Assembly: GCF_030015065.1 (NCBI RefSeq)
Contig: NZ_JAIVFN010000012.1
Span: 1 to 54,009 of the forward strand
Direction: 5' to 3'
Origin: Xanthobacter autotrophicus
GTDB taxonomy: Bacteria; Pseudomonadota; Alphaproteobacteria; Rhizobiales; Xanthobacteraceae
Length of the DNA stretch: 54,009 bases
The notes below the pieces were generated by a model, which had not been told where the DNA came from, did no database searches, and saw only the letters and a list, made by a program, of their open reading frames with translations. Shown in pieces: positions 10,232 through 19,825 of the stretch (positions within the stretch are counted from its first letter, which is position 1; every line of letters starts with the position of its first letter). The position numbers and the translations under genes are program-made.

Positions 10232-11080
10232 ATGCATCGGTCGCTGCGTTTCGCTCTTCTCGCCGTGGTGCTTTCGGCGGGCGGGCTCGTTCCCGCCAAG
10301 GCGGCCGACCTGTTCTCGCCGCCGCCGGCAGCTCCCGTCGCGCCCTCCGTGCAGGAAGACTGGTACCTGACCATCGGCGCCTCGGGCCAGCTGGAACCGG
10401 ACTATCCCGGCGCGGACGGCTACACCGTGCGGCCCGGCCTGATCTTCTCGATCCGCAAGGCGAGCCAGCTGAACGTTTTTCGCAGCGTGGACGACAATCC
10501 CTCCATCGCCCTGTTCGATACCGGCAATTTCCGCATTGGCGCGGTTGGGCGGCTGGACTGGGGGCGCAACCAGGATGATTCCTACCGCCTGACCGGCCTC
10601 GGCGACCTGGACATGTCGGTGGAGGCGGGTGGCTTCGCCGAATGGTACGTGACCGACTGGCTGCGCACCCGCGCCGAGCTGCGCTACGGCTTCGGCGGCT
10701 TCGAGGGCGTGCGCGGCATGTTGGGCGCGGATGTCATCCTGCCTTATGGCCAGTGGCGTTTCGCCGTCGGGCCGCGGCTCACCTATGGCGGCGCCGGCTA
10801 TATGGAGAGCTATTTCGGGGTCACGCCGCTGCAGTCGGCGCTGGCGACCGCGCTGGGTAATCCGCTGCCGGTGTACAATGCCGGCGCGGGCTTCGATCTC
10901 GTGGGCGCCACGGCGCAGCTCACCTACAATTTCCGCAACGGCTTCGAAGCCGGCGTCTACGGTACCTATGGCCGTCTGCTGGGCGATGCCTCGTCCTCGC
11001 CGCTCACGTCCGATGCCAACCAGTTCATGGCCGGCGTCTCGCTGAGCTACACCTTCAACATTGGCCGCGCCTGGTGGTGA
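10232..11080 (+). CDS. MipA/OmpV family outer membrane protein
   Basis: This is a 282-residue predicted outer-membrane beta-barrel of the MipA/OmpV family (MltA-interacting scaffold or porin-like proteins). It has a signal peptide ending at KAADLFSPP, a Pro/Ala-rich linker, then alternating amphipathic strands with family features: QEDWYLTIGASGQLEPDYPGAD at the start of the barrel, RPGLIFSIRK, and a C-terminal strand SLSYTFNIGRAWW ending in an aromatic residue as outer membrane proteins do. ATG 10232 is chosen because AGAGGTC lies upstream and the signal peptide follows; the frame is open 17 codons further up. It is monocistronic and faces the next gene tail to tail, 16 bases apart. Confidence 0.85.
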   Translation: MHRSLRFALLAVVLSAGGLVPAKAADLFSPPPAAPVAPSVQEDWYLTIGASGQLEPDYPGADGYTVRPGLIFSIRKASQLNVFRSVDDNPSIALFDTGNFRIGAVGRLDWGRNQDDSYRLTGLGDLDMSVEAGGFAEWYVTDWLRTRAELRYGFGGFEGVRGMLGADVILPYGQWRFAVGPRLTYGGAGYMESYFGVTPLQSALATALGNPLPVYNAGAGFDLVGATAQLTYNFRNGFEAGVYGTYGRLLGDASSSPLTSDANQFMAGVSLSYTFNIGRAWW

Positions 11081-11096
11081 TCGGGCAACGCGTGCT

Positions 11097-11450
11097 CTAG
11101 AAGGCCGGCGTCGGCGCGAAGAGGCAGAGGGTGCGGCCCTCGCGCTTGCCCTGCACCGAGCAGCGGTGGAACTTGCCGTCCGGGCTCTCGGGCACCGCGT
11201 GGCGCGGGAAATATTCGCCCGTCGCCTTGATGAAGTAGCCTTGGCCCGCGAACTCCACGTCTTCCGGCCCGATCTCGTAGCAATCCTGCCCCGAGCAGCA
11301 ATAGGCGGGATACCATTCGTGGGAGCGGGCGAGGCGGGGCGAAACCGCCGCCGCCGACAGGCACAAGGCGAGGCCGAGGGCACGCCGCGTGGCGCGGCCG
11401 GGGAGTCTCCCCAAGGTAGGTGTCGTCGGATACGACCTCGGATACGCCAT
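11097..11450 (-). CDS. small secreted Cys-rich protein (CCSGQDC motif), function unknown
   Basis: This is a 117-residue protein with a signal peptide (RRALGLALCLSAAAVSPRLARS) and a short mature domain that opens with HEWYPAYCCSGQDCYEI and later has HRCSVQ and RTLCLFAPTPAF. Small exported proteins with H-x-W-Y-P-x-x-C-C-S-G-x-D-C are frequent in Rhizobiales and remain uncharacterised. Five mature cysteines suggest disulfides or metal binding. The ATG at 11450 has GGAG about nine bases upstream; a longer frame with another ATG exists but puts residues ahead of the signal peptide. There is no operon partner. Confidence 0.72.
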   Translation of the reverse strand: MAYPRSYPTTPTLGRLPGRATRRALGLALCLSAAAVSPRLARSHEWYPAYCCSGQDCYEIGPEDVEFAGQGYFIKATGEYFPRHAVPESPDGKFHRCSVQGKREGRTLCLFAPTPAF

Positions 11451-11727
11451 GCGTGACGGCTCCGTTTCGCCCGAGGCCGGGAGCGGCCGGCCCGGGTACA
11501 TTACGAGCCGTTCAGGATGACGCAAGCAGCGGAAAGCGCAAAGGATTTTCGGGCGGACCCGGATGCCGTCAGGGCAGGTGCAGGGTCGGTTGAGGCGCGT
11601 GCGCCGCGCCGGAGCGTTGCGGCCGGACGATTCCGGCCGCCGCTGCGACATGACGTCCACATCGCCGCGCCGGCCAGCCGGCAGCGGGCACGGCGCCGCC
11701 TCCTGCGATGACGGGCTCAGACGTGGA

Positions 11728-12858
11728 TCAATCCACGTCCTCCACGCTGTCCGGGCCGCCGCCATAGGCGCGCTGGGCCAGGGCCGCCTGCATGAAGGGG
11801 TCGAGGTCGCCGTCCAGCACCTCCTGCGGGGTGCCGGAGGTGACGCCGGTGCGCAGGTCTTTCACCAGCTGGTAGGGCTGGAGCACGTAGGAGCGGATCT
11901 GGTGGCCCCAGCCGATATCGGTCTTCGCCGCCTGCTCGGCCGCCGCCTCGGCCTCGCGCTTCTTCAGCTCCAGGTCGTAGAGCTTGGCACGCAGCATGTT
12001 CCAGGCGGTGGCGCGGTTCTTGTGCTGGGAGCGGTCGCCCTCGCTCACCACGGCGATGCCGGTGGGGATGTGGGTGAGGCGCACCGCCGATTCCGTCTTG
12101 TTCACGTGCTGGCCGCCGGCGCCGCCGGAGCGCATGGTGTCCACCCGCACGTCGGCTTCCTTGATGTCCACCACGATGCGGTCGTCCACCACCGGATAGA
12201 CGTCCACGGAGGCGAACGAGGTCTGGCGCCGCGCGTTGGAATCGAACGGCGAGATGCGCACCAGGCGATGCACGCCGGCCTCGGTCTTCAGCCAGCCATA
12301 GGCGTTGTGGCCCTTCACCTGGATGGTGGCGGACTTCAGCCCGGCCTGCTCGCCCTGGGATTCGTCCATCAGCTCCACCTTGAAGCCGTGACGCTCGCAC
12401 CAGCGGCGATACATGCGCAGCAGCATCTCGGCCCAGTCCTGGCTGTCGGTGCCACCGGCGCCGGCATGGACCTCGAGATAGGTGTCGTTGGAATCGGCCT
12501 CGCCCGAGAGCAGGGCCTCCAGCTCGCGCCGGGCCAACTCGCCCTTGAGGCCGTCGAGGGCCGCGGCGGCTTCCGTGATGACGCCCTCGTCGCCTTCCGC
12601 CTCGCCCAGCTCGATCAGTTCCACATTGTCGGCGAGATCCTGCGACACGCGGTCGATGGCACCGAGGCCGTCCTCCAGGGTGGTGCGCTCCTGCATGATC
12701 TTCTGCGCGCGGTCCGGGTCGTCCCAGAGGGTCGGGTCCTCGACCATGGCGTTCAGCTCGGCAAGACGCCGCCGCGAGCGGTCCACGTCGAGGTGGGACC
12801 GCAGCAGGTCCAGGGAGGCTCTGATCTCGTCGACCTTCGCGGCGAGTTCCGCGCGCAT
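11728..12858 (-). CDS. prfB: peptide chain release factor 2
   Basis: RF2 recognises UAA and UGA stop codons and triggers peptide release. The 376-residue sequence has an N-terminal coiled-coil domain, the stop-codon-reading SPF motif ([15 protein letters not shown]) and the catalytic GGQ loop ([21 protein letters not shown]). The frame is continuous from ATG 12858, so the autoregulatory +1 frameshift seen in E. coli prfB is absent here, as is usual in alphaproteobacteria. It lies 365 bases downstream of the PBP1A gene on the same strand, an arrangement often kept in Rhizobiales. Confidence 0.97.
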   Translation of the reverse strand: MRAELAAKVDEIRASLDLLRSHLDVDRSRRRLAELNAMVEDPTLWDDPDRAQKIMQERTTLEDGLGAIDRVSQDLADNVELIELGEAEGDEGVITEAAAALDGLKGELARRELEALLSGEADSNDTYLEVHAGAGGTDSQDWAEMLLRMYRRWCERHGFKVELMDESQGEQAGLKSATIQVKGHNAYGWLKTEAGVHRLVRISPFDSNARRQTSFASVDVYPVVDDRIVVDIKEADVRVDTMRSGGAGGQHVNKTESAVRLTHIPTGIAVVSEGDRSQHKNRATAWNMLRAKLYDLELKKREAEAAAEQAAKTDIGWGHQIRSYVLQPYQLVKDLRTGVTSGTPQEVLDGDLDPFMQAALAQRAYGGGPDSVEDVD

Positions 12859-13223
12859 GGCTCATCTCACTCAGGCTGGATGCGGAGGGGCTCGGGTCGA
12901 AAAGACCCGTGCGGCCGGTCCGTCTCCATGTTTGCGGAAGGTCATGCACCGTTCGGCCGTGGGCGCGGCCGATCGATTGATGACCCGAGGGGCCGCGGAA
13001 AATAGCGGCGGGGCGGGCGAGTGTAAACGGAAGAGGCGGTGCGGCGCCGAAAACGGCTGCCTTGTCCCGGGGTTGAGCGCTCGTTCCCGGGACGGCGGTC
13101 GGAGCAGGCGGAGACTACGCGTCGCGCCACGGTGCCGCGATGATACGCGGTTGACCCTGCATCATCGCGCCCCTTCCGGGCGGCGATGGCGGAGGCGGCG
13201 CGCGCCGCCCCAGGGATGCCATC
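12859..13223. other. 365-base spacer between PBP1A gene and prfB, with an inverted repeat
   Basis: No gene is seen. An 8-base perfect inverted repeat (GTCCCGGG at 13064-13071 and CCCGGGAC at 13086-13093, 14-base spacer) could form a stem-loop downstream of the PBP1A gene on the minus strand. It has no T-tract directly after it, so it is only a weak terminator candidate. The prfB promoter should lie in the lower part but was not resolved. Confidence 0.45.
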
Positions 13224-15641
13224 TCAGTAGAGGCCGCCACCCGTGCGCACGGTGCGGTCGGGCTCGGGCGCGGCACCGTCGGTGCCGGTATAGCCCACCA
13301 CCGAATAGCTGTCGGGCGGGGCGGTGCCGGGCTTGAAGGCCTCGAGGATGGCATTGCCGTCGCCAGAGCCGGTCCTCTGGCCGCTCTTCCGGTCGATGCG
13401 GACCAGCTTGATGCCCGCCGGCACGCGGAACGGCAGGGCCGGGCGGTCGGCGATGGCGACCTTCATGAAGTCGCGCACGATGGGCGCCGAGATGAGGCCG
13501 CCGGTGGAGCCCTTGCCCATGGCCCGGGGCTTGTCGTAGCCGAGATAGACGCCCACCACGATTTCCGGCGTGAAGCCGATGAACCAGGCGTCCTTCTCGT
13601 CGTTGGTGGTGCCGGTCTTGCCGGCGATAGGCTTGCCCAGTTCCTTCAGCGCGGTGCCGGTGCCGCGCTGGACCACGCCTTCCATCATGGAGGTGATCTG
13701 GTAGGCGGTCATGGGGTCGAGCACCACCGGGCGGCGATCGACGAGGCTGGGCTCGGGCTGGTTGTCCCACTTGTCGGCCTCGCAGCCGCGGCATTCGCGC
13801 TCGTCGTGCTTGAAGATGGTGTGGCCGTAGCGGTCCTGGATACGGTCGATGAGCGAGGGCGTCACCTTGCGCCCGCCATTGGCGATCATGGCGTAGGCGC
13901 CGGTCATGCGCAGCAGCGTGGTCTCGCCGGAGCCCAGCGCCATGGCGAGATAGGGCGGCATGTCGTCATAGATGCCGAAGCGCTTGGCGTATTCGGCGAC
14001 GATGGGCATGCCCACGTCGTTGGCGAGGCGCACGGTCATCACGTTGCGCGACTGCTCGAGGCCGAAGCGCAGGGTCTGCGGGCCGTAAAACTTGCCGGAA
14101 TAGTTTTCCGGCCGCCAGGTCGCCTGGCCCTGCTGCTCCAGCTCGAAGGGGGCGTCCATGACGATGGTGGAGGGGGTATAGCCATTGTCCAGCGCCGCCG
14201 AATAGACGAACGGCTTGAACGAGGAGCCGGGCTGGCGCATGGCCTGGGTCGCGCGGTTGAACTGGCTCTCGTCGTAGGAGAAGCCGCCGGAGATGGCGAG
14301 CACGCGGCCGGTGGTGGGCTCCATGACCACCATGGCGCCCTCCACGCCCGGCAGCTGGCGCAGGCGCCATTGGCCCACGCGGTCGCCCAGCGGCTCCACA
14401 TAGATCACGTCGCCGGGCTTCAGCACCTGCGGCAGGGGCCGGCGGGTCCATTTGGCGCCGTCCACGGGGATGAGGCCCACCTCGCGGTCGGTGGAGCGGG
14501 CGCCGGACTTGGTGCGCGGCGGCTGGAGGCCGATGCGCGCATTGTCCTTGTTCACGTCCAGCACGATGGCGAGGCGCCAGGGGATGTCGGTGAATTCCTT
14601 CACCTCGCCGAGCTTCACCCCCCAGTCCACGCCGCCGGAGAGGTCGATGTGGGTGACGGGCTTGCGCCAGCCGCGCTCCTCGTCATAGCGCACGAGGCCG
14701 TCGGTGAGGGTCTTCTTGGCCAGTACCTGGAGCTTGGGGTCCAGGGGCGTGCGCACCGAGAGGCCGCCCTCGTAGAGCTTGCGCTCGCCATAGCGCTCGT
14801 AGATCTGCCGGCGGACTTCCTCCGCGTAATATTCGGCGGCGAAGATCTGGGCACCGGAGGGACGGGGGGTCACGTCGAGGGGCGACTTCTTGGCGGCCTC
14901 GCCGTCAGCCTGGGAGACGAAGCCGTTCTCCACCATGCGGTCGATCACCCAGTTTCGGCGATCGACGGCGCGGGAGCGGTCGCGGAACGGATTGTAGGAG
15001 GAGGGCGCCTTCGGCAAAGCGGCGAGATAGGCCGCTTCCTGCACGTTCAGCTCGTCCACCGACTTGTCGAAATAGACCAGAGCGGCGGCGGCGATGCCGT
15101 AGGCGCCCATGCCGAGATAGATCTCGTTGAGATACAGTTCGAGGATGCGGTCCTTGGAATAGGTGCGCTCGATGCGCAGGGCGAGCAGCGCTTCCTTGAC
15201 CTTGCGGTCGATGGACACCTCGTTGGTGAGCAGGAAGTTCTTGGCCACCTGCTGGGTGATGGTGGAGGCGCCCTGGGGCCGGACGTTCTTGCCGTAATTC
15301 TGGAAATAGAAGGCCGCGGCGCGGAAGATGCCTGTCGGGTCGATGCCGCCGTGCTCGTAGAAATTCTTGTCCTCGGCCGACAGGAAGGCCTCGATGACGG
15401 ACTGCGGCACGGACTGGATGGGAATGTAGAGGCGGCGCTGCTTGGCGTATTCCGCCACCAGCGCGCCGTCGGCCGCGTGCACGCGGGTCATCACCGGCGG
15501 TTCGTAATTCTGCAGCTGGGAGTAGTCCGGCAGGTCCTGGGAGTACTTCCACACGAAATAGGTCGCGCCCGCGGCACCCGCGAGGAGGACCACCGTGGTG
15601 AGCGCGAACACGAACCCCAGAAACCTCAAGATCAACCGCAT
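13224..15641 (-). CDS. mrcA: penicillin-binding protein 1A (bifunctional glycosyltransferase/transpeptidase)
   Basis: This is a class A PBP that polymerises and cross-links peptidoglycan in the periplasm. The 805-residue protein has a membrane anchor (about 7-29), then a GT51 domain with catalytic E90 in SAEDKNFYEHGGID and the second motif GASTITQQVAKNF (about 124-136). The transpeptidase domain has the active-site SxxK in RQPGSSFKPF, SRN as the SxN motif and GKTGTTND as KTG. An OB-like region with GLQPPRTKSG lies between the domains, typical of PBP1A. ATG 15641 follows GGGAGGGAAC; the open frame runs another 51 codons upstream but lacks family sequence. The C-terminus carries a short Gly/Thr-rich tail ending GGGLY. 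Confidence 0.95.
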   Translation of the reverse strand: MRLILRFLGFVFALTTVVLLAGAAGATYFVWKYSQDLPDYSQLQNYEPPVMTRVHAADGALVAEYAKQRRLYIPIQSVPQSVIEAFLSAEDKNFYEHGGIDPTGIFRAAAFYFQNYGKNVRPQGASTITQQVAKNFLLTNEVSIDRKVKEALLALRIERTYSKDRILELYLNEIYLGMGAYGIAAAALVYFDKSVDELNVQEAAYLAALPKAPSSYNPFRDRSRAVDRRNWVIDRMVENGFVSQADGEAAKKSPLDVTPRPSGAQIFAAEYYAEEVRRQIYERYGERKLYEGGLSVRTPLDPKLQVLAKKTLTDGLVRYDEERGWRKPVTHIDLSGGVDWGVKLGEVKEFTDIPWRLAIVLDVNKDNARIGLQPPRTKSGARSTDREVGLIPVDGAKWTRRPLPQVLKPGDVIYVEPLGDRVGQWRLRQLPGVEGAMVVMEPTTGRVLAISGGFSYDESQFNRATQAMRQPGSSFKPFVYSAALDNGYTPSTIVMDAPFELEQQGQATWRPENYSGKFYGPQTLRFGLEQSRNVMTVRLANDVGMPIVAEYAKRFGIYDDMPPYLAMALGSGETTLLRMTGAYAMIANGGRKVTPSLIDRIQDRYGHTIFKHDERECRGCEADKWDNQPEPSLVDRRPVVLDPMTAYQITSMMEGVVQRGTGTALKELGKPIAGKTGTTNDEKDAWFIGFTPEIVVGVYLGYDKPRAMGKGSTGGLISAPIVRDFMKVAIADRPALPFRVPAGIKLVRIDRKSGQRTGSGDGNAILEAFKPGTAPPDSYSVVGYTGTDGAAPEPDRTVRTGGGLY

Positions 15642-15870
15642 TTCGCCGGTTCCCTCCCACGGCGCCCCATCAGGCGCGGCACCGCATAGCGCGACTTCAC
15701 TCCCGTGCGAAGGGCCCACAGTGCGGGGCTGGGGCCGGGAGCGCAACTTCCCTTTCACGTCCGCGCGAGTGGAATGCGCGGTTCCGCGCCGCACGTGAAG
15801 AGGATTCGCAGGTAAGACGCTATGCGGGGCAAACGTGGCCGCTTCGCGACGGGACGGCTGACGCCACCAA

Positions 15871-15901
15871 ACGAAAACGCCTCCCGGAGGGCCGGGAGGC
15901 G
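15871..15901 (-). terminator. intrinsic terminator of the RNase E gene
   Basis: A perfect 10-base-pair stem (CGCCTCCCGG at 15878-15887 and CCGGGAGGCG at 15892-15901) with a 4-base loop lies 28 bases past the rne stop. Read on the minus strand it is followed by TTTTCGT. This is the clearest U-tailed terminator in the window. Confidence 0.85.
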
Positions 15902-15928
15902 TCGTATCGGGAGGTCAGAAGCCGGGCC

Positions 15929-18900
15929 TCAGCCGCCGAACAGCTTGCGCTGCCACCAGCCGGACCGCTTGCTGGCCGGGGTCTCCTCGACCGGGCCCGC
16001 CGCTGGCTCGGCGGCGGGCGCTTCGGCGGCTGCGGCCTCGGGAGCGGGCTGCGGCACGGTTTCGGACGGGGCGGAAGCCTCCGGCTCGGCCGGGACCGGC
16101 TGAAGCTCGGCCGGGGAGGCGGTCACGCCGGCGCCTGCCGGGGACGCCTCGGCGGCAGTGTCCGCCGTGAGGATCACCGGCGCCTTCTCGCGCACGGTGG
16201 AACGGCGGCGCGGCTTGGCCGGCGCGACGGCTTCCGGTTCGGCGGTCTTGGTCTCGGCGGCCTTGGTCTCGGGCGTTTCCACCACCACCACCGGCACCGG
16301 CGCCGGGGTGAAGAGGACGGGCACAGCCGGGATCTCCGCGGCGGCTTCCGGCGCCTCCGCTTCGGTCACCGGAATGCGCGCCTCGAAGGCGGGGGCCGCC
16401 TCGGCTTCGCCATCGCGGGCCTCGGCGAGGGCATCCGCCTCGTCGGCGTCTTCGGCGTCCTCACCGGGCTCGCCATCGGATTCGCCGGCGGCCAGCGTGG
16501 TCTCGCCCTCGCGCTCCCGGCGGTTGCGACGGCCGCCGCGACGGCCGCGACGACGGCGGCGGCGCTCGGCATTCTCTTCATCGGAGCGCTCGGCATCGGC
16601 GGCGCGCTCCTCCTCGGAGCGGTCATCGTCCTCGCCCTCGCCGTCCTCGCCCTCCTGGGCCTCGGCGGTGGCATCGTCCTCGTCGTCGCCCTCGCCTTCG
16701 GCGCCGGCCTCGCGGGTCTCCTCGCGGTCACCCCGGCGGCGGCGGCGGCGACGGCGGCGCTTGCGGTTGCCGTCGTCGGCGCGCTCCCCGTTCTCGCCTT
16801 CGGCCTCAGCCTCGGTTTCGGCAGCCTCCTCGACGATCTCCTCGTCCTCCTCCTCGGCATAGTCCTCGTCGAGCAGGATGGAATCGGGGTGCACCACGGA
16901 ACTGGGGCGGGGCGCGGGCGCCGGCGGCACGGCCAGGTCGCCCTTTTCGATGATGAAGGGCTGGTGGCCGGTCACGCTCTCGTCGGCGGCGATGGAGAGG
17001 GTGACGGAGAAGCGATCCTCCAGCTCGCGCAGGTGGGCGCGCTTCTGGTTGAGCACGTAGAGCGCCACCTCGGTGCGGGTGCGGGCGATGAGGTTGTGCG
17101 TGGCCGCGCGCAGCAACTGCTCTTCCAGCGCGCGCAGCAGCTGGAGCGACACGGACGCCGCCGAGCGGACGTGGCCGGTGCCGCCGCAATGCGGGCACAC
17201 CTCGATGGAGCTTTCCAGCACGCCGGTGCGGATGCGCTGGCGCGACATTTCCAGCAGGCCGAAATGGGAGATGCGGCCGATCTGGATGCGCGCCCGGTCG
17301 TTCTTCAGGCAGTCCTTGAGCTTGCGCTCCACCGCCCGGTTGTTGCGCTTCTCCTCCATGTCGATGAAGTCGACCACGATGAGGCCGGCCAGATCACGCA
17401 GGCGCAATTGGCGGGCGATCTCCTCGGCGGCTTCCACATTGGTCTTGAGCGCAGTGTCCTCGATATGGTGCTCGCGGGTGGCGCGGCCCGAGTTCACGTC
17501 GATGGAGACGAGAGCTTCCGTCGGATTGATGACGATGTAGCCGCCGCTCTTCAGCTGCACCACGGGGGAGAACATGGCGTCGAGCTGCTGCTCCACCCCG
17601 TAGCGGGCGTAGATGGGCTGCTGCTCGCGATAGGGCAGGACGCTTTTCGCATGGCTCGGCATGAGCATGCGCATGAAGTCCTTGGCCTCGCGATAGCCTT
17701 CCTCGCCGGCCACGTGAACTTCGTCGATGTCCTTGTTGTAGAGGTCGCGGATGGCCCGCTTGATCAGCGAACCCTCTTCATAGACGAGGCTCGGCGCGGC
17801 GGAGGACAGGGTCAGCTCGCGCACCGTCTCCCACAGCCGCAGGAGGTATTCGAAGTCGCGCTTGATCTCCACCTTGGTGCGGTTGGCTCCGGCGGTGCGC
17901 AGGATGATGCCCATCCCCTCCGGCACCTCCAGGTCCTGCACCACTTCCTTCAGGCGCTTGCGGTCCACGGTGTTGGTGATCTTGCGGGAGATGCCGCCGC
18001 CACGGGCGGTGTTGGGCATCAGGACGGAATAGCGGCCGGCCAGCGAGAGGTAGGTGGTGAGGGCGGCGCCCTTGTTGCCGCGCTCCTCCTTGACCACCTG
18101 CACCAGCATCACCTGGCGGCGGCGGATGACCTCCTGGATCTTGTAGGAACGGGCGCGGCGCTGCGGCGCGCGCTCGGGCACCTCCTCCATGGCGTCATCG
18201 TCGGCGCCGAGATGCTCGATCTCCTCTTCCTCGTCGATCTGGTCGACGTCCCCGTCGTCCTCGTCCTCATCCTCGTCGTCCTCGACGCGGCGGGCCTCGG
18301 CAGGGGTCTCCTCGATGTCGAGGATCGGCGCGGGGTGGCTTTCACCCTCGGCGGCTTCCCTGCGGCGGATGTCCTCGTCGTCGGCGCCATGCTGCTCCAC
18401 CGGGGCCGGTAAGGGCGTGCCCATGGCGGCCTCGGCCTCGGCTTCCTCAAGCGCGGCAGTGGCTTCGGCCGCCTCGGCGGCGGAGAGCAGATCGGTCACG
18501 CTCTCGGGCGCGTGGTGCGTCTCGGGGGCGGGCTCGATCGCGACATCTTCCGGCTCGGCCGCGACGGGGGCCGCATCCGATTCGGCGGCAATGCCGGGAA
18601 TGGTCTCGGGCGTCCCGGTTTCGGCCGTATCGCCGGAGGTGAGAGCAGTATCATATTCCGGTAAATCGCCCGTGAGCTCCGGCGCGGCCTCTGCCGCAGG
18701 TCCGGCGACGGTTCCGGCGTCCTCGGCCGGCTCGGCGCGCTCGCTCACGCTCTGTTCGGGGCTGGAACGGCGGGCGCGGCCGCGCTCGCGGCGGCGCTCC
18801 TTCAGCTCGGCCTCGTCGTCGGCGAGGCGGGCGGCGCGCTCCTCCTCCTCGATCAGAGCGAGACGGTCGGCCACGGGGATCTGGTAATAATCCGGATGGA

Positions 18901-19120
18901 TCTCGCTGAAGGCGAGAAAGCCGTGGCGGTTGCCGCCATATTCGATGAAGGCGGCCTGGAGCGAGGGCTCCACGCGCGTCACCTTCGCCAGATAGATGTT
19001 GCCCCGCAGCTGCTTGCGGGACGCCGACTCATAGTCGAACTCTTCGACCCTGTTCCCGCGCACGACCACGACCCGGGTCTCCTCCGGGTGGGTCGCATCG
19101 ATGAGCATCTTGTTGGCCAT
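15929..19120 (-). CDS. rne: ribonuclease E
   Basis: RNase E is the main endonuclease of mRNA decay and the scaffold of the degradosome. The 1063-residue protein starts MANKMLIDATHPEETRVVVV and has an S1 RNA-binding region (RGNIYLAKVTRVEPSLQAAFIEYG). This region is interrupted by a long Glu/Asp-rich insertion (about residues 90-330), a feature of alphaproteobacterial RNase E. The RNase E/G catalytic domain follows, with the Mg-binding stretch GLIVVDFIDME. The Zn-link is CPHCGGTGH. The C-terminal ~350 residues are low-complexity, with Arg-rich clusters (KRRRRRRRRR, RRRGRRGGRRNRRER) expected to bind RNA or partners, ending GWWQRKLFGG. A 705-base untranslated gap lies upstream. Confidence 0.96.
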   Translation of the reverse strand: MANKMLIDATHPEETRVVVVRGNRVEEFDYESASRKQLRGNIYLAKVTRVEPSLQAAFIEYGGNRHGFLAFSEIHPDYYQIPVADRLALIEEEERAARLADDEAELKERRRERGRARRSSPEQSVSERAEPAEDAGTVAGPAAEAAPELTGDLPEYDTALTSGDTAETGTPETIPGIAAESDAAPVAAEPEDVAIEPAPETHHAPESVTDLLSAAEAAEATAALEEAEAEAAMGTPLPAPVEQHGADDEDIRRREAAEGESHPAPILDIEETPAEARRVEDDEDEDEDDGDVDQIDEEEEIEHLGADDDAMEEVPERAPQRRARSYKIQEVIRRRQVMLVQVVKEERGNKGAALTTYLSLAGRYSVLMPNTARGGGISRKITNTVDRKRLKEVVQDLEVPEGMGIILRTAGANRTKVEIKRDFEYLLRLWETVRELTLSSAAPSLVYEEGSLIKRAIRDLYNKDIDEVHVAGEEGYREAKDFMRMLMPSHAKSVLPYREQQPIYARYGVEQQLDAMFSPVVQLKSGGYIVINPTEALVSIDVNSGRATREHHIEDTALKTNVEAAEEIARQLRLRDLAGLIVVDFIDMEEKRNNRAVERKLKDCLKNDRARIQIGRISHFGLLEMSRQRIRTGVLESSIEVCPHCGGTGHVRSAASVSLQLLRALEEQLLRAATHNLIARTRTEVALYVLNQKRAHLRELEDRFSVTLSIAADESVTGHQPFIIEKGDLAVPPAPAPRPSSVVHPDSILLDEDYAEEEDEEIVEEAAETEAEAEGENGERADDGNRKRRRRRRRRRGDREETREAGAEGEGDDEDDATAEAQEGEDGEGEDDDRSEEERAADAERSDEENAERRRRRRGRRGGRRNRREREGETTLAAGESDGEPGEDAEDADEADALAEARDGEAEAAPAFEARIPVTEAEAPEAAAEIPAVPVLFTPAPVPVVVVETPETKAAETKTAEPEAVAPAKPRRRSTVREKAPVILTADTAAEASPAGAGVTASPAELQPVPAEPEASAPSETVPQPAPEAAAAEAPAAEPAAGPVEETPASKRSGWWQRKLFGG

Positions 19121-19825
19121 GGAATTCTCTCTTCACGGCGCCGCGGGCATAGGTCCGCGACAGCCGCCCGGGCGCGCCCCCATCGGGGTCGCCCAGGCCG
19201 CTCGGGCGCCGGATGTGATGACGTGAGGATGATGAGGAGGAGCGGGCGCGCCGGGTCGTGTCGCTACGACCCTCGACGTCGGGGCACACGGGGGCGCGCA
19301 TAACGCGCCTGTCGTGCGGAGAAAAATCCATGCCCTCGGCTACCCGTTCCTCGATGAAGGGTTCCAGACCGGATGAAAGGCGGGCGCCTTGTTCCGGCCA
19401 CGGTACACGTTCGCCCGATTCCCCAGATCGTCCCTTGCGGCTCTTCGACTGAGGCGGCCGGTGGGGCTGACGCATCGAGCGCCGGTGGGGGCGCTCACCG
19501 CGGGGCTCCACGTTCAAGTGGTCGAGCCGCCAGCGGCAATGGAGGTGTTCCTTGACTTCCGGGCATCCGGCGCGCTCAGCGGCCCGCCCGGGATCGAAGA
19601 AATACCACCTGCGGCAGCCGCGGCAACCGGGGCCGAAGGGCCTGTTCCGGAACGCGAACTGTGTACGACGACATTCTTACCCGCCCGACTTCCCGCTTGG
19701 CAAGGTTTATGCGTCCACTTCCTCGCTCCGGCAGGCTATAACGCTTCGTCAACGGAGCGTTTACGGGCACGGCCTTAAGGCTGCCCTCCTTGGATGGCCC
19801 GATCCTGCGATCGCGCGAAGATGGG
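19121..19825. other. 705-base divergent spacer between rne and the amidase gene
   Basis: This is the longest gene-free stretch. It must hold the rne promoter and leader on the minus strand and the amidase promoter on the plus strand. A long rne 5' leader would fit RNase E autoregulation as known in enterobacteria, but no known leader element is recognised. Visible features are a short inverted repeat around 19290-19308 (GGCGCGC-ATA-ACGCGCC) and a TATAAC hexamer near 19737 without a good -35. Short open frames here look like noise. Confidence 0.45.

Noticed and set aside
11728-12858. Programmed frameshift in prfB
   Set aside because: The frame is continuous from ATG to stop, so no frameshift is needed.
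13806-15689. 627-codon open frame opposite the PBP1A gene
   Set aside because: It is an antisense shadow; the PBP1A frame has complete catalytic motifs.
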